Assembly: GCA_016201285.1 (NCBI GenBank)
Contig: JACQDE010000067.1
Location: forward strand, 30,124-94,123
DNA length: 64,000 nt
DNA from: Acidobacteriota bacterium
GTDB taxonomy: Bacteria > Acidobacteriota > Terriglobia > Acidiferrales > UBA7541
Reading direction: 5' to 3'
The position numbers were made by a program, and so were the translations under genes. Shown piece by piece: positions 9,085-18,953 of the stretch. Position 1 is the stretch's first letter. Each line of letters opens with the position of its first letter. The notes beneath the pieces were generated by a model. It was not told the origin of the DNA. It was given only the letters and a program-made list of their open reading frames with translations, and did no database searches.

Positions 9085-10761
9085 ATGAGCAAACTGGCGA
9101 CAGAAAACGACGTCACCTACCAGCCAGTGCGCGCGCCGCGCGGCACACAGATTTCCTGCAAGGGCTGGCAGCAGGAAGCTGCGTTGCGCATGCTGATGAA
9201 CAACCTCGACCCGGAAGTCGCCGAAAAACCTGAAGAGTTAATCGTCTATGGCGGCACGGGAAAAGCGGCGCGCAACTGGGCCTGCTTCCACGCGATCGTT
9301 GAATCGCTACGCACACTCGCCAACGACGAGACGCTGCTCGTGCAATCGGGCAAGCCGGTGGGAATTTTCCGCACGCACGAACACGCGCCGCGCGTGCTGA
9401 TTGCCAACGCCAACCTCGTCGGACACTGGAGCAACTGGGAAAAGTTCGGCGAGCTCGATCGCGCGGGCCTGATGATGTACGGCCAGATGACCGCCGGAAG
9501 CTGGATCTATATCGGCACGCAGGGAATCCTGCAAGGCACATACGAAACCTTTGCTGCCGCCGCACGCAGGCATTTCGGTGGCAGCCTCGAAGGCAAGCTG
9601 GTGGTGAGCGGCGGCATAGGCGGGATGGGCGGCGCCCAGCCGTTGGCGGCCACGATGAACGGCGGCGCGTTCCTCGGCGTCGAAGTGGACCCGGAGCGAA
9701 TCAAGCGGCGCGTCAAGACCGGCTATTGCGATGTCATGGTGACGGACCTAGACGAAGCTCTCCGCATTCTCAAGAATGCCGTGCGCAAGCGCGAGGCTAC
9801 GTCCGTGGGGCTGGTGGGCAACTGCGCCGATGTGATCCCCGAGCTGGCCAAGCGCGGCGTGGTGCCGGACCTGCTCACGGACCAGACCAGCGCACACGAT
9901 CCGCTCAATGGCTACGTGCCCAATGGCATGACGCTCGAACGGGCGCTCGAACTGCGCCGCCAGAATCCCGCTGAATATCAGAAGCGATCACTTGACGCAA
10001 TTGCTGCGCACGTGCGCGGAATGCTCGCGCTGCAGAAACTCGGCGCGGTCACTTTCGACTACGGCAATAACATTCGCACCGTCGCCTTCGACAACGGCGT
10101 GAAAGACGCCTACAACTTCCCCGGCTTTGTGCCGGAGTACATCCGTCCGTTGTTCTGCGAAGGCCGTGGGCCGTTCCGCTGGGTGGCGCTTTCCGGTGAG
10201 GCGTCGGACATTCATCGCACCGATGAACTTGTTCTGCAAATGTTTCCGCACGATGAAATTCTCTGCCGCTGGATCAAGCTCGCACAGAAGCGGGTGAAGT
10301 TTCAGGGCCTGCCCGCGCGCATCTGCTGGCTTGGCTATGGCGAACGCGACAAATTCGGGTTGGCCATCAACGATCTGGTCGCAAAGGGAGAGCTGAAAGC
10401 GCCCATCGTCATCGGCCGCGACCATCTCGACTGCGGCTCGGTGGCCTCGCCCTTCCGCGAAACGGAAAAAATGCGCGATGGCTCCGACGCCGTGGCTGAT
10501 TGGGCGCTGCTCAATGCCCTGCTTAATACGGCCAGCGGCGCAAGCTGGGTTTCCATCCACAACGGCGGCGGCGTGGGCATTGGCTATTCGCAGCATGCGG
10601 GACAAGTGATCGTCGCCGACGGCACCAAAGAAATGGCCGCGCGCATCGAGCGCGTGCTGACCAACGACCCCGGCATCGGCGTCGCTCGCCACGCCGACGC
10701 GGGCTACCCCGAGGCCGTCGATTTCGCGCGCAAGACCGGCGTGAAGATTCCGATGCTGTAG
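9085..10761 (+). CDS. hutU: Urocanate hydratase
   Basis: The 558-residue enzyme adds water to urocanate to give imidazolone propionate, the second step of histidine breakdown. The N-terminal block '[18 protein letters not shown]' and '[14 protein letters not shown]', the NAD-binding '[16 protein letters not shown]', and the end region '[15 protein letters not shown]' are all as in urocanases, which carry a tightly bound NAD+. The ATG is preceded by GGGAG. The stop codon TAG forms part of the GTAG head of a palindromic repeat that follows at once. It heads a cluster with hutI and FTCD; the first enzyme, histidine ammonia-lyase, is not in the window. Confidence 0.95.
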   Translation: MSKLATENDVTYQPVRAPRGTQISCKGWQQEAALRMLMNNLDPEVAEKPEELIVYGGTGKAARNWACFHAIVESLRTLANDETLLVQSGKPVGIFRTHEHAPRVLIANANLVGHWSNWEKFGELDRAGLMMYGQMTAGSWIYIGTQGILQGTYETFAAAARRHFGGSLEGKLVVSGGIGGMGGAQPLAATMNGGAFLGVEVDPERIKRRVKTGYCDVMVTDLDEALRILKNAVRKREATSVGLVGNCADVIPELAKRGVVPDLLTDQTSAHDPLNGYVPNGMTLERALELRRQNPAEYQKRSLDAIAAHVRGMLALQKLGAVTFDYGNNIRTVAFDNGVKDAYNFPGFVPEYIRPLFCEGRGPFRWVALSGEASDIHRTDELVLQMFPHDEILCRWIKLAQKRVKFQGLPARICWLGYGERDKFGLAINDLVAKGELKAPIVIGRDHLDCGSVASPFRETEKMRDGSDAVADWALLNALLNTASGASWVSIHNGGGVGIGYSQHAGQVIVADGTKEMAARIERVLTNDPGIGVARHADAGYPEAVDFARKTGVKIPML

Positions 10762-10819
10762 CACAGGCTTATAGCCTGTGCGCGTCAATCAAAGCAGACA
10801 GGCTGAAAGCCTATCCTAC
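10758..10819. repeat. Inverted pair of REP-like palindromes (GTAG-hairpin type)
   Basis: Two palindromes face each other. The first reads GTAG (10758-10761, containing the hutU stop codon) followed by CACAGGCT-TAT-AGCCTGTG (10762-10780). The second, on the minus strand, reads GTAG (10819-10816) followed by GATAGGCT-TTC-AGCCTGTC (10815-10797). A GTAG head followed at once by an imperfect hairpin with a 3-base loop is the layout of REP sequences mobilised by RAYT transposases, and two in opposite orientation form a BIME-like unit. It fills most of the gap between hutU and the NmrA gene. Confidence 0.7.
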
Positions 10820-10829
10820 GGGAGAATCC

Positions 10830-11732
10830 ATGTACGTCATCACCGGCGCAACAGGAAACACCGGGAAAATAGTCGCGGAAACGCTGCTTGCGAAAGGCGA
10901 GAAGGTGCGTGTGCTCGGGCGGAGCGCAGAGAAGTTGCAATTGCTCGTCGCAAAAGGCGCGGAAGCTTGCGTTGCAGACGTCACGGACGAAGCTGCTCTC
11001 ACAAAGGCGTTCACGGGCGCGACAGCGGTCTACGCCATGATCCCGCCGGACATGAAGGCGGAAGATCCACGCGCGCATCAAGTGACTGTGGGACGCGCGC
11101 TGGCCGGAGCCATCGGCATGGCGGGCGTGAAGCACGTCGTGTTTCTGAGCAGCGTCGGCGCGCAAAACGCAGAAGGCTGCGGGCCGGTGAGCGAGCTGCA
11201 TGCGGTGGAGGAAATGTTGAACGGCATCGCCGGCGCAAGCGTGATGAGCCTGCGGCCGGCCTACTTCATGGAGAATTTTCTAATGCTCATCGGAATGATC
11301 AAGAACATGGGCATGATGGGCGGCGTAATCAAGGCGGATATTCCCCTCCCCGTGATCGCCACGCGCGATATCGGCCCCGTGGCCGCGGAGGCGCTCCTAA
11401 GACGCGACTGGACCGGCAACACCACGCGCGAACTGCTCGGCCAGCGCGACATTACCATGGCGGAAGCGGCAAAAGTGCTTGGCGCGGCCATCGGCAAGCC
11501 CAGGCTTTCGTACAATGCATTCCCCGGCTTCATGGCCAAGCCCGCGCTGACCCAGATGGGCCTCTCGAAATCCGTGGCCGATGCGCTGGTGGAAATGTCC
11601 GAGGCCATCAATGACCGCCGCATGGTGCCGCTGGAAAAACGCTCGTCTGCAAACACTACGCCAACGTCCATCGAGTGGTTCACGGAAAATGTTTTCGCGC
11701 CCGCGTTCCAAGCAAGCGCTGCGAAGGCCTAA
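10830..11732 (+). CDS. NmrA-like NAD(P)-binding oxidoreductase/sensor
   Basis: A 300-residue atypical short-chain dehydrogenase. It opens with the Rossmann motif 'YVITGATGNTGKIVAE' (GxTGxxG) and the basic 'VLGRSAEKLQ' that favours NADP(H), and carries the NmrA-type 'HVVFLSSVGAQ' strand. There is no clear YxxxK catalytic pair, as in NmrA/HSCARG and QOR2-like proteins, which either reduce quinones or sense the NADP ratio. An ATG with GGGAG upstream starts it. It sits between hutU and hutI on the same strand, but no role in histidine breakdown is known for this family. Confidence 0.75.
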   Translation: MYVITGATGNTGKIVAETLLAKGEKVRVLGRSAEKLQLLVAKGAEACVADVTDEAALTKAFTGATAVYAMIPPDMKAEDPRAHQVTVGRALAGAIGMAGVKHVVFLSSVGAQNAEGCGPVSELHAVEEMLNGIAGASVMSLRPAYFMENFLMLIGMIKNMGMMGGVIKADIPLPVIATRDIGPVAAEALLRRDWTGNTTRELLGQRDITMAEAAKVLGAAIGKPRLSYNAFPGFMAKPALTQMGLSKSVADALVEMSEAINDRRMVPLEKRSSANTTPTSIEWFTENVFAPAFQASAAKA

Positions 11733-11746
11733 GCTGGCATGAGGTC

Positions 11747-11885
11747 ATCTCATAAATGCCGCTAAGTCATTCAAACCTTGTCGGTTCGAGCTCCGGGGGT
11801 CACAAAACCCGCGAAAACAGGGCCTTTTTGATGGCCCAGGGAGCTTGTCTTTTCGGTTTCAAGCACTTACGGGCATTTATGAGAT
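11747..11885. mobile_element. 139-bp MITE-like element with 21-bp terminal inverted repeats
   Basis: The left end (11747-11767) and the reverse complement of the right end (11865-11885) agree at 19 of 21 bases, with the core ATCTCATAAATGCC identical. The inside holds no reading frame of note. It contains a tRNA T-loop-like GGTTCGAGCTCC near 11781 and a small hairpin GGGCC-tttttgat-GGCCC near 11819-11837. I see no convincing target duplication. The right end stops six bases before the ATG of hutI, so the element supplies that gene's leader. Its nature (transposon derivative, decayed attachment site or large regulatory hairpin) cannot be settled from one copy. Confidence 0.55.
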
Positions 11886-11891
11886 AAGTTC

Positions 11892-13166
11892 ATGTCAGAC
11901 ACGCTGCTCATTACCGGATGCAAGCAACTCGTCACCCTGCGAGGGCCTGTGCCGCGGCGCGGGCGAGCGCTGCGCGAGCTGGGCATGATCGAGGACGGCG
12001 CTCTGCTCGTCCGCGATGGCCGGATTCTGGCGGTGGGAACGCGGAAGGCAATCGAACGCCGGAAAGATGCCCGCCGCGCAAGGAAACTCGACCTGGGCGG
12101 ACGAGTCGTGCTGCCGGGTTTTGTAGATTCGCACACGCACCTCGTTTTTGCCGGCAACCGCGCCGAAGAATACGAGCGGCGGATTTCCGGCGCGACGTAC
12201 GAACGGATTGCCAGGGCCGGAGGCGGAATTCTCTCCACGGTGCGCAAGCTTCGCGCCGCGGATGCCAACGCGCTCGCTGCGCGCGCCTCTGACTGGCTGA
12301 GCATCTTTTCTGCGCACGGCACAACCACTGTCGAGGCCAAAAGCGGCTACGGGCTCGACGCCGCGAGCGAGCTGAAAATTCTGCGCGTGATGAATGCCCT
12401 GCGGCGTCATGTGCGGCTGGACATCGTGCCGACGTTCATGGGCGCGCACGTCGTTCCTCCGGAGTTCAAGAAGCGGCCGGATGCGTACGTCGATTTGCTG
12501 GTGCACCGGCTGATCCCGCAGGTGGCCAGGGAAGGGCTGGCCGAGTTCTGCGATGTGTTCTGCGACCGCGGGGCATTCACGGTGGAACAAGCGCGCCGAA
12601 TTCTGACCGCGGGCCGCGCGTGCGGATTGGCGCCACGTATCCATGCCGAGCAACTCGCGCGCACCGGCGCGGCGCGGCTGGCGGTAGAGCTCCATGCGGC
12701 TAGCGCAGATCATCTCGAAAAAGTGAATGCTGCGGATATTCGCGCTCTTGCAGCGTCGGATGTCACCTGCACCCTTTTGCCCGGCTGTTGCTTCCATCTT
12801 GGTCTCGCGCACTATGCGCCCGCGCGCAAACTGATTGATGCCGGCGCGATCGTTGCTCTGGCGACGGATTTCAACCCGGGCACCAGCCCCACGCTGAACA
12901 TGCAGATGGTGCTCTCGCTCGCGTGCACGCAGATGCGCATGACGCCAGCCGAATCCATCACCGCGGCGACCATTAACGCCGCTTATTCCCTGCGCCGCGC
13001 CGACCGCATCGGCTCGCTCGAAGTTGGCAAGTTCGCCGACCTCGCCGTGTTCGATGTGTCCGACTATCGCGAAATCCCATACTATTTTGGAATCAACCAC
13101 TGCCAGTACACGTTCAAGCGTGGGCGCGCAGCCCACAGGCGAAACGCCTTGGCATTACGCCATTGA
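11892..13166 (+). CDS. hutI: Imidazolonepropionase
   Basis: The 424-residue amidohydrolase opens the imidazolone ring to give N-formimino-glutamate, step three of histidine breakdown. Visible features are the metal motif 'VDSHTHLVFAGNRAEEYERR' (HxH), the 'YGLD' and 'TFMGAHVVPPEF' segments that bind substrate, 'RIHAEQLAR' (metal His), and 'ALATDFNPGTSPT' with the catalytic Asp. The length is normal. The ribosome site is weak (only GAGAT before the ATG), and the base stretch upstream belongs to the inverted-repeat element, so expression may depend on it. Confidence 0.95.
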   Translation: MSDTLLITGCKQLVTLRGPVPRRGRALRELGMIEDGALLVRDGRILAVGTRKAIERRKDARRARKLDLGGRVVLPGFVDSHTHLVFAGNRAEEYERRISGATYERIARAGGGILSTVRKLRAADANALAARASDWLSIFSAHGTTTVEAKSGYGLDAASELKILRVMNALRRHVRLDIVPTFMGAHVVPPEFKKRPDAYVDLLVHRLIPQVAREGLAEFCDVFCDRGAFTVEQARRILTAGRACGLAPRIHAEQLARTGAARLAVELHAASADHLEKVNAADIRALAASDVTCTLLPGCCFHLGLAHYAPARKLIDAGAIVALATDFNPGTSPTLNMQMVLSLACTQMRMTPAESITAATINAAYSLRRADRIGSLEVGKFADLAVFDVSDYREIPYYFGINHCQYTFKRGRAAHRRNALALRH

Positions 13167-13348
13167 ACCTCTGCCCAGGAGAATCCAAGCACGCGCAGCG
13201 TCAGGTTTCGGCGGTTGGAATCCTCATCGCTCTTATCTACTCCTCCGATTCAGCCGCCGGTGGACCTGCTGCGGTTTCAGCGTTGCCCGCACAGGATCTC
13301 TTCTGGAACGGGACTTGCCTGTTTCTGAAGTCACGTTGATTTCCTGTT

Positions 13349-13375
13349 TTGACATATTTGCGGGACCGGTATTAT
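13349..13375 (+). promoter_or_regulatory. Predicted sigma-70-type promoter of the M1 peptidase gene
   Basis: TTGACA at 13349-13354 and TATTAT at 13370-13375 are separated by 15 bases, a short but usable spacing; a TTTGAC reading gives 16. The stretch is AT-rich in an otherwise GC-rich leader and lies 47 bases before the ATG, with AGGGAGG in between. Confidence 0.45.
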
Positions 13376-13421
13376 TGTGTGACCTGCAAAGCACAGAGAG
13401 GGAGGTCTTCCAAGATCCGCC

Positions 13422-15971
13422 ATGAATACAGTGTTTCTTGCGTCCGCGCGCTTCCAGAGAACGATCTGGTCTTCCATTCTTGCACTGGTTTTGAGCATCG
13501 TGGCCGGCTTGGCCCACGCTGTTCCTACGCCAGCCCCGGACTTTCATCGCGCGCCGTCCGAAGAGCTCATGCGCATTTACGGTCAGATCCGCCAGCTCCA
13601 CGCCGGGGACCAATGGGCCGACACAGAGAATGTCGCCTGGAAGCGCGATGCCGGGACGTTTCGATTTGAAAAAGGCCGCCTGATTTTTGCGGCTCCGGTG
13701 GATGGCCGGATCCTCGCGGCGGCGTTCATTGGGCAGGGCACGTTCGAGATGGATCCGCCGAGCGCAATCGAGCGACGGCAGATCGCTCGCTTCAGTAAGG
13801 GGCCGAAGCTTGTAGACAGTTTTCGCCAAGCCGTTTTTTTCTTCACCGACGATTCTTGGGGGGAGCTGCAGAAGCTCGTAAGAGTTCAGTCCGGGGGTGA
13901 TCAACAAGCCAGAGGCAACATCATCGAGTCCGCCCAGAAGAAATACGCAGAGAGCTTCAACGATTGGTGGGCGAACCAGCGCAAAGGCAACTTCCCGATG
14001 CGCAACCTTGCGGCGCGCATGCTCGCCGATCTGTCCGACCCGTCCAGCCGGGGCCTCTTCCTTGCGGATCTCAACACGGAAAACTACGACAACCTCCTCT
14101 TCCACATCAGCTGGAACCGCGAAACGCTGTTGCTGTCCGGCATCTCCAATGACGAAGAGGTCATGCTGGTGCACGCCAAGCGCAACGAATATTGGGAATG
14201 GTGGGCAGGGTTCCATCTAGCGGAGGAATACGCGCAGACATCTCACCCGGAACACCGGAGCCTAGTAGCCCATTGCCAGCAGGAACGCATCGAGGCTGAA
14301 ATCAGCAAGGACAACCACTTATCGGCAACAGTAGAAATGGATGTGGAGGTGCCCGGCGGTCCGGTGCGCCTGCTCTCCTTGAATCTGGAAGGTGTTCTTC
14401 GAATTGCCTCCGTCTCCGATGCTGCGGGGAACAAACTGGCGTTTATCCAGGAAGCGCGCGAGTTGGACAGCGATCCCTGGATAATCCTTCCCGAACCGAC
14501 CGTCCCCGGACGAGCCTACAAGTTGCAGATTGTCTATCAGGAAGATGCCACTCGGGATAGCCGCATCATCCATCAGCAAGGCTCGGGCCTCTATTACGTC
14601 ACCGCCCGGGAATCCTGGTTTCCCAGCTTCGGGGCCTTTGACGACCGGACCCGCTACACTCTGCGTTTCCGTTCGCCCAAGAAGTTCAGCTTGCTAGGGA
14701 CAGGGCACCTGGCGAAATCGGACAAAGGCAAGGAGACTCTGGAGACCGAGTGGGAATCGGAGATTCCACTGGGTGTGGTGGGCTTCAATTATGGAGACTT
14801 CGTCAACAACAGTCAGTCTGACTCCAATCTCACGGTCACAGCCTATAGCGGCAAGGAAGTCCCGGACGAGCTAAGAGGCCTGGAGGCAGCGATCGCCACG
14901 GCGGAACTCGCTCAGGGGACGGGCCATCAGAGCAACCTGGGAGAACGGCTCGGAATCCAGTCCGGGGGATTCAACACCGCCCGCATGGTTGGTTATGCCG
15001 CAACCATCAGCTACCAGGCCCTTCGGCTCCACCAGGATTACTTTGGGCCGCTCCCGTTCAAGGCTATTTCGGTAACCGAACAACCTGTGATCGGCTACGG
15101 GCAGAGCTGGCCGACGCTGATTTTTTTGCCCTACGACTCTCTATTGGACGCAAGCACCCGGCACGGCCTTCGTCTGCAAGTAACTCCGGAGGCAGCGGAA
15201 TTCTACAACCTCGTGGCCGTGCACGAGATGGCGCATCAATGGTGGGGCCATGTGGTGGGGTGGAAAACCTACCACGATCAGTGGCTTTCCGAAGGCTTCG
15301 CGGAATTCTCTGCGGGACTGTATCTCCGGAAATTTGAGCCGAAAAAATGGAGTGAGTTCTGGGAACTCAAGAAGAAATACATATTGTCCAACAACCGGAT
15401 GGGGCAGCGCCCGGTGGATGTCGGGCCGCTCTGGCTGAATTATCAACTCAACGCCCAAGTGGCACCGAACAACTCCCAGGTCCTAATCTATGACAAGGGC
15501 GCCTATGTGCTGGAGATGTTGCGCGCCATGATGGAAGATCCAAACGCCCCCAACCCCGACCAGCACTTCATCGCCATGATGCGGGATTTTGCCTCCACTT
15601 ATGCAGGGAAAAACGCCTCGACTGAGGATTTTCGCCGCATCGTGGAAAAGCACATGGGGGAGCCTATGGGCTGGTTCTTTGAGGAATGGGTGTACGGCAC
15701 TGAAGTGCCTCACTACGACTTTATGTATCAGTTGAAAGACGTCGGTGGCGGAAAAACCCAGGTCCAGATGACCATCACCCAGTCGGGCGTCTCGGAAGCT
15801 TTTGTGATGCGGGTACCGGTGTATGTCACGGTCAATGGCAGGTCGATGCGGTTGGGATTGATGAGCGTTCAAGGATCGAGGAAGGTCACCGATATTGTCA
15901 CGCTCCCGGTGCGCCCCGAACGAGTGACTTTGGACGACAACCACAGCATACTGTGCACGATTCGGCGGTGA
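13422..15971 (+). CDS. Secreted M1 family (gluzincin) aminopeptidase-like metalloprotease
   Basis: An 849-residue protein with an N-terminal signal peptide (hydrophobic core IWSSILALVLSIVAGLAHA, residues 15-34). The zinc site is HEMAH at 601-605 with the third ligand Glu624 exactly 18 residues on, in the M1 spacing HExxH-x18-E. The usual GAMEN exopeptidase loop is not obvious upstream. The long N-terminal half (about 40-400) would form the beta-rich domains. Such proteins digest peptides outside the cytoplasm. It has its own promoter. Its base composition looks less GC-rich than the hut genes on either side, so it may have entered the cluster separately. Confidence 0.85.
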   Translation: MNTVFLASARFQRTIWSSILALVLSIVAGLAHAVPTPAPDFHRAPSEELMRIYGQIRQLHAGDQWADTENVAWKRDAGTFRFEKGRLIFAAPVDGRILAAAFIGQGTFEMDPPSAIERRQIARFSKGPKLVDSFRQAVFFFTDDSWGELQKLVRVQSGGDQQARGNIIESAQKKYAESFNDWWANQRKGNFPMRNLAARMLADLSDPSSRGLFLADLNTENYDNLLFHISWNRETLLLSGISNDEEVMLVHAKRNEYWEWWAGFHLAEEYAQTSHPEHRSLVAHCQQERIEAEISKDNHLSATVEMDVEVPGGPVRLLSLNLEGVLRIASVSDAAGNKLAFIQEARELDSDPWIILPEPTVPGRAYKLQIVYQEDATRDSRIIHQQGSGLYYVTARESWFPSFGAFDDRTRYTLRFRSPKKFSLLGTGHLAKSDKGKETLETEWESEIPLGVVGFNYGDFVNNSQSDSNLTVTAYSGKEVPDELRGLEAAIATAELAQGTGHQSNLGERLGIQSGGFNTARMVGYAATISYQALRLHQDYFGPLPFKAISVTEQPVIGYGQSWPTLIFLPYDSLLDASTRHGLRLQVTPEAAEFYNLVAVHEMAHQWWGHVVGWKTYHDQWLSEGFAEFSAGLYLRKFEPKKWSEFWELKKKYILSNNRMGQRPVDVGPLWLNYQLNAQVAPNNSQVLIYDKGAYVLEMLRAMMEDPNAPNPDQHFIAMMRDFASTYAGKNASTEDFRRIVEKHMGEPMGWFFEEWVYGTEVPHYDFMYQLKDVGGGKTQVQMTITQSGVSEAFVMRVPVYVTVNGRSMRLGLMSVQGSRKVTDIVTLPVRPERVTLDDNHSILCTIRR

Positions 15972-16391
15972 GCCGCAGAAAGATTTTCTTTCGCACCCAC
16001 CTAAGTTGAGATTCCCCGGCCGATACACAGGATCGGCCCACGGAATGACATTTGAAAGTTATTCAGCAGCCTGCCAGGTGCCAATCAGCCCGACGAGCAC
16101 GGCCTCTGTCCGCCGAGAAGTTGCTTGCGTTCTGCAACGAACCTTCCATGCTTAGTTGACGAACGTGGGCAGGTCATTGTCAGCTTCGGCCGCTTCCACA
16201 AACTGATTCTACAAACCGCCCGGATTTTCCCGTATTATTTCGTGGTCAACCATTGCTAGTAGCTGCTGGAGGACAGGGAGACTGTTTTCACAAGCGATAC
16301 GCCGTAGCCCATCGCTTCAGAGGCAGGGATTTGGCCAGTGAACAATGGCGCCCGGCGCCTGGAAAACTGGGCCGCGGAAGTCAAACACAAC
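15972..16391. other. 420-base gap without a recognised gene
   Basis: No coding frame of note is seen. A 7-bp hairpin GGCCGAT/ATCGGCC occurs at 16018-16038, but with no T-run after it, so it is a weak terminator candidate for the M1 gene. An AT-rich stretch around 16228-16245 could hold the promoter of the FTCD gene, but I could not define a good -35/-10 pair. Confidence 0.4.
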
Positions 16392-17918
16392 ATGAAACAA
16401 CTCATTGAATGTGTGCCGAATTTTTCCGAGGGGCGTGACGCCGCCAAAGTGGACGCGCTGGTGGAAGCGATGCGCGCGGTGCCGGGCGTCTTTGTGCTTG
16501 ACCGCGAGATGGATGCCGACCACAACCGCTGCGTGATCACGTTAGCGGGCGAGCCGGAAGCCGTGGCCGAAGCGGCGCTGCGCGGCGTGGGCAAGGCGCT
16601 TGAGCTGATTGATCTGACCCGGCACGACGGCGCGCACCCGCGCATCGGCTCCACCGACGTAGTGCCGTTCATCCCCATCGAGGGCGTGACGATTGAAGAC
16701 TGCGTGCATCTCGCCAGGAAAGCTGGTCGCGAGATCTGGGATCGCTACCGTATCCCCGTCTATTTCTACGAAGCCGCGGCGCAACGGCCCGAGCGTACCA
16801 ATCTGGAAAACATCCGCAAGGGACAGTTCGAGGGTCTTTTACAGGAAGTATTGACCAACCCCGATCGCGCGCCGGACGTTGGCGAGCCGCGCCTGCATCC
16901 GACCGCGGGCGCCACCGTTGTGGGCGCGCGAAAGTTCCTGATCGCGTACAACATCAACCTCAACACGCCCGACGTGGAAATCGCGAAGAAGATCGCGAAA
17001 GCCATCCGCTTTTCGAGCGGCGGGCTGCGCTACACCAAGGCCATGGGCGTGGACCTGCGCGCGCGGAACCTGGCCCAGGTTTCCATCAACATGACCGACT
17101 TCGAGCAGACGCCGCTGCACCGCGTCTTCGAAATGGTGAAGCGCGAGGCGGAGCGTTACGGCGTGATGATCGTCGGCAGCGAAATTGTCGGGCTGGTGCC
17201 GAAACGGGCCATCGAGCTGACGGCTGACTTTTATCTGCAGTTTGAGAATTTCTCGCCGATGCAGGTACTCGAAAGCCGGCTGGTCGCGTCGCTCGCGAGT
17301 GCCTCCTACGCAGACGCCGAATCTCAGGGAAAATTCGCTACGCTCGTGCAGCCGTTCCTCGCCGCAGTGGCAGAGGCCACGCCGACGCCCGGCGGCGGAT
17401 CGGTGGCGGCGCTGGCCGGGGCGCTCGGGGCGAGCCTGGGGCAGATGGTCGCGGGGCTTTCGCGGAAGAAGAAATCGCAGGCGGTGTTCGCGGACCAGTT
17501 GAGTGCCGCGGTGGAGGAATTGCGAAAAGCAGCCGCCTCGCTGACAAACGCGATCGACCGCGACGCAGCTTCCTACGACGCTGTCCTTTCCTCTTTCAAG
17601 CTGCCGAAGGAATCTCCCTCCGAGCAGGCGAGGCGCGAGGAGGCGATCCAGCAGGCCACCAAAGGAGCGGCGGAAGTGCCAATGGAAGTGGCCGAAACAG
17701 CGCTGGCCGTGTATGAGCGGCTCGGGCAACTGGAAGCCATCTCCGGCGCTTCTATGCTTTCAGACCTTCGCGTGGGACGATTGATGGCGGCCGCGGCGGT
17801 GCGCGGGGCGCTCGAAAACGTGGCCATCAATCTGGAGTCTTTGACGGACGCCGCGTACGTGGCGAAGATGAAGGCGAAGGCAGCGGAACTGGAAGCGAAG
17901 CTACGGGCCGTCCGGTGA
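16392..17918 (+). CDS. ftcD: Bifunctional glutamate formimidoyltransferase / formimidoyl-THF cyclodeaminase
   Basis: One 508-residue chain carries both enzymes. Residues 1 to about 300 are the formiminotransferase, starting 'LIECVPNFSEGRD' and with the family blocks 'VFVLDREMDADHNRCVIT' and 'RHDGAHPRIGSTDVVPFIP'. Residues about 318-508 are the all-helical cyclodeaminase, with 'AEATPTPGGGSVAALAGALGASL'. The transferase moves the formimino group from formimino-glutamate to tetrahydrofolate; the cyclodeaminase releases ammonia and leaves 5,10-methenyl-THF. Many bacteria encode these separately; here they are fused as in animals. The start is set at the ATG just before the conserved N-terminus. 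It completes the route from urocanate to glutamate. Confidence 0.93.
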   Translation: MKQLIECVPNFSEGRDAAKVDALVEAMRAVPGVFVLDREMDADHNRCVITLAGEPEAVAEAALRGVGKALELIDLTRHDGAHPRIGSTDVVPFIPIEGVTIEDCVHLARKAGREIWDRYRIPVYFYEAAAQRPERTNLENIRKGQFEGLLQEVLTNPDRAPDVGEPRLHPTAGATVVGARKFLIAYNINLNTPDVEIAKKIAKAIRFSSGGLRYTKAMGVDLRARNLAQVSINMTDFEQTPLHRVFEMVKREAERYGVMIVGSEIVGLVPKRAIELTADFYLQFENFSPMQVLESRLVASLASASYADAESQGKFATLVQPFLAAVAEATPTPGGGSVAALAGALGASLGQMVAGLSRKKKSQAVFADQLSAAVEELRKAAASLTNAIDRDAASYDAVLSSFKLPKESPSEQARREEAIQQATKGAAEVPMEVAETALAVYERLGQLEAISGASMLSDLRVGRLMAAAAVRGALENVAINLESLTDAAYVAKMKAKAAELEAKLRAVR

Positions 17919-17972
17919 CAGCAAGTTGAGATCGGACGCAACCCCGCGCCTCGAAATGGGTTCTAAGAACTG

Positions 17973-18953
17973 ATGCGCAAACACAAAGCAATTCTGGCCG
18001 CAGCCATTCTGGCGCTTGCGGGGGCGATGCTGCCGGCGCGCGCGCTGGCGGGTACAGTCCAACCGGACATCATCGGCCTTTTCCCCAAGGATGTGGGCGA
18101 GTTCGCCTACGCGGATCTGAAGTCGGCACGGAAGTTTGGCTGGTACACCCAGCTCAAGGACCAGATGCTGCCGAGCCGCTTCCGGCAGTTTGAAGCGTTT
18201 CTCGCTTCGGCGGGCATTGATCCTGAGCGGCAAGTAAACGAAGTCGTGTGGGGAGTAACGGCAGCAGCGCCGGAAACAGGCGAGCAGATTGTCGGCGTCG
18301 CGCTCGGGCAGTATTCGCCGGAGAGCGCCGAAGCCTACTTCAAGCAGCAGAAGCTGCCCACGACCAAGGTGCGCGGGTACACCCTTTTTGCCTTCGGCAG
18401 CGGCGTGGGGCCGGGTGATATTTTCTTTTTCTTTGTGGACTCAAACACGGCCGCCTTCGGGCACCGCGCCATCCTCGAAAAACTGATCGAGGTCCGCTTC
18501 GGTGCCGAGGAAAGCCTCCTGCGAAACGAAAAGATGTTTCCGCTGATCGACGAAGTAAACGGGCGCGGCCTGGTGTGGGGCGTGCTCGACCAGGGCTTCA
18601 CGCGAATGGCTGTGCAGCAGCTTGTGCCTGAAGCGGCGCAGTTCCCCGACGCGCCGAAACTCGTCGCCAAAATCCGCGCACTCACGATTGTCATCGAGGC
18701 AGACCGCGAGATCGAGGCCCGCTTTCAGGCGGTTTGCGAGACGACCGACGACGCCAATCTCTTCGCGACCCTGCTCCAAGCCGGTTTGCTCTACCGGCGC
18801 TACCAGGAGAACCCGAACAATCCGGACTTGGCCAAGACGCTCGACGAGGTCAAGGTCACGCCGCGCGGCGACCGCATGAACGTCCAGATGAACCTTTCCG
18901 AAGAGATGATGCAGGCGCTGCTGCGGAGGAATACGTTCGCGGTCAAGATGTAG
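17973..18953 (+). CDS. Secreted protein of unknown function
   Basis: A 326-residue protein with a clear signal peptide (AILAAAILALAGAMLPARALAG, about residues 6-27). The mature part reads as a soluble alpha/beta protein with no Cys cluster, no catalytic motif I recognise and no membrane segment. The pattern 'LFPKDVGEFAYADLKSARKF' near residue 36 recalls proteins that compare paired domains (DUF3352-like), but the likeness is weak. It follows FTCD by 54 bases on the same strand and could share its transcript. I do not assign a function. Confidence 0.7.
   Translation: MRKHKAILAAAILALAGAMLPARALAGTVQPDIIGLFPKDVGEFAYADLKSARKFGWYTQLKDQMLPSRFRQFEAFLASAGIDPERQVNEVVWGVTAAAPETGEQIVGVALGQYSPESAEAYFKQQKLPTTKVRGYTLFAFGSGVGPGDIFFFFVDSNTAAFGHRAILEKLIEVRFGAEESLLRNEKMFPLIDEVNGRGLVWGVLDQGFTRMAVQQLVPEAAQFPDAPKLVAKIRALTIVIEADREIEARFQAVCETTDDANLFATLLQAGLLYRRYQENPNNPDLAKTLDEVKVTPRGDRMNVQMNLSEEMMQALLRRNTFAVKM

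Noticed and set aside
11770..11805. tRNA gene in the element before hutI
   Set aside because: Only a T-loop-like GGTTCGAGC is present; the T-stem does not pair and no anticodon or D-arm is found.
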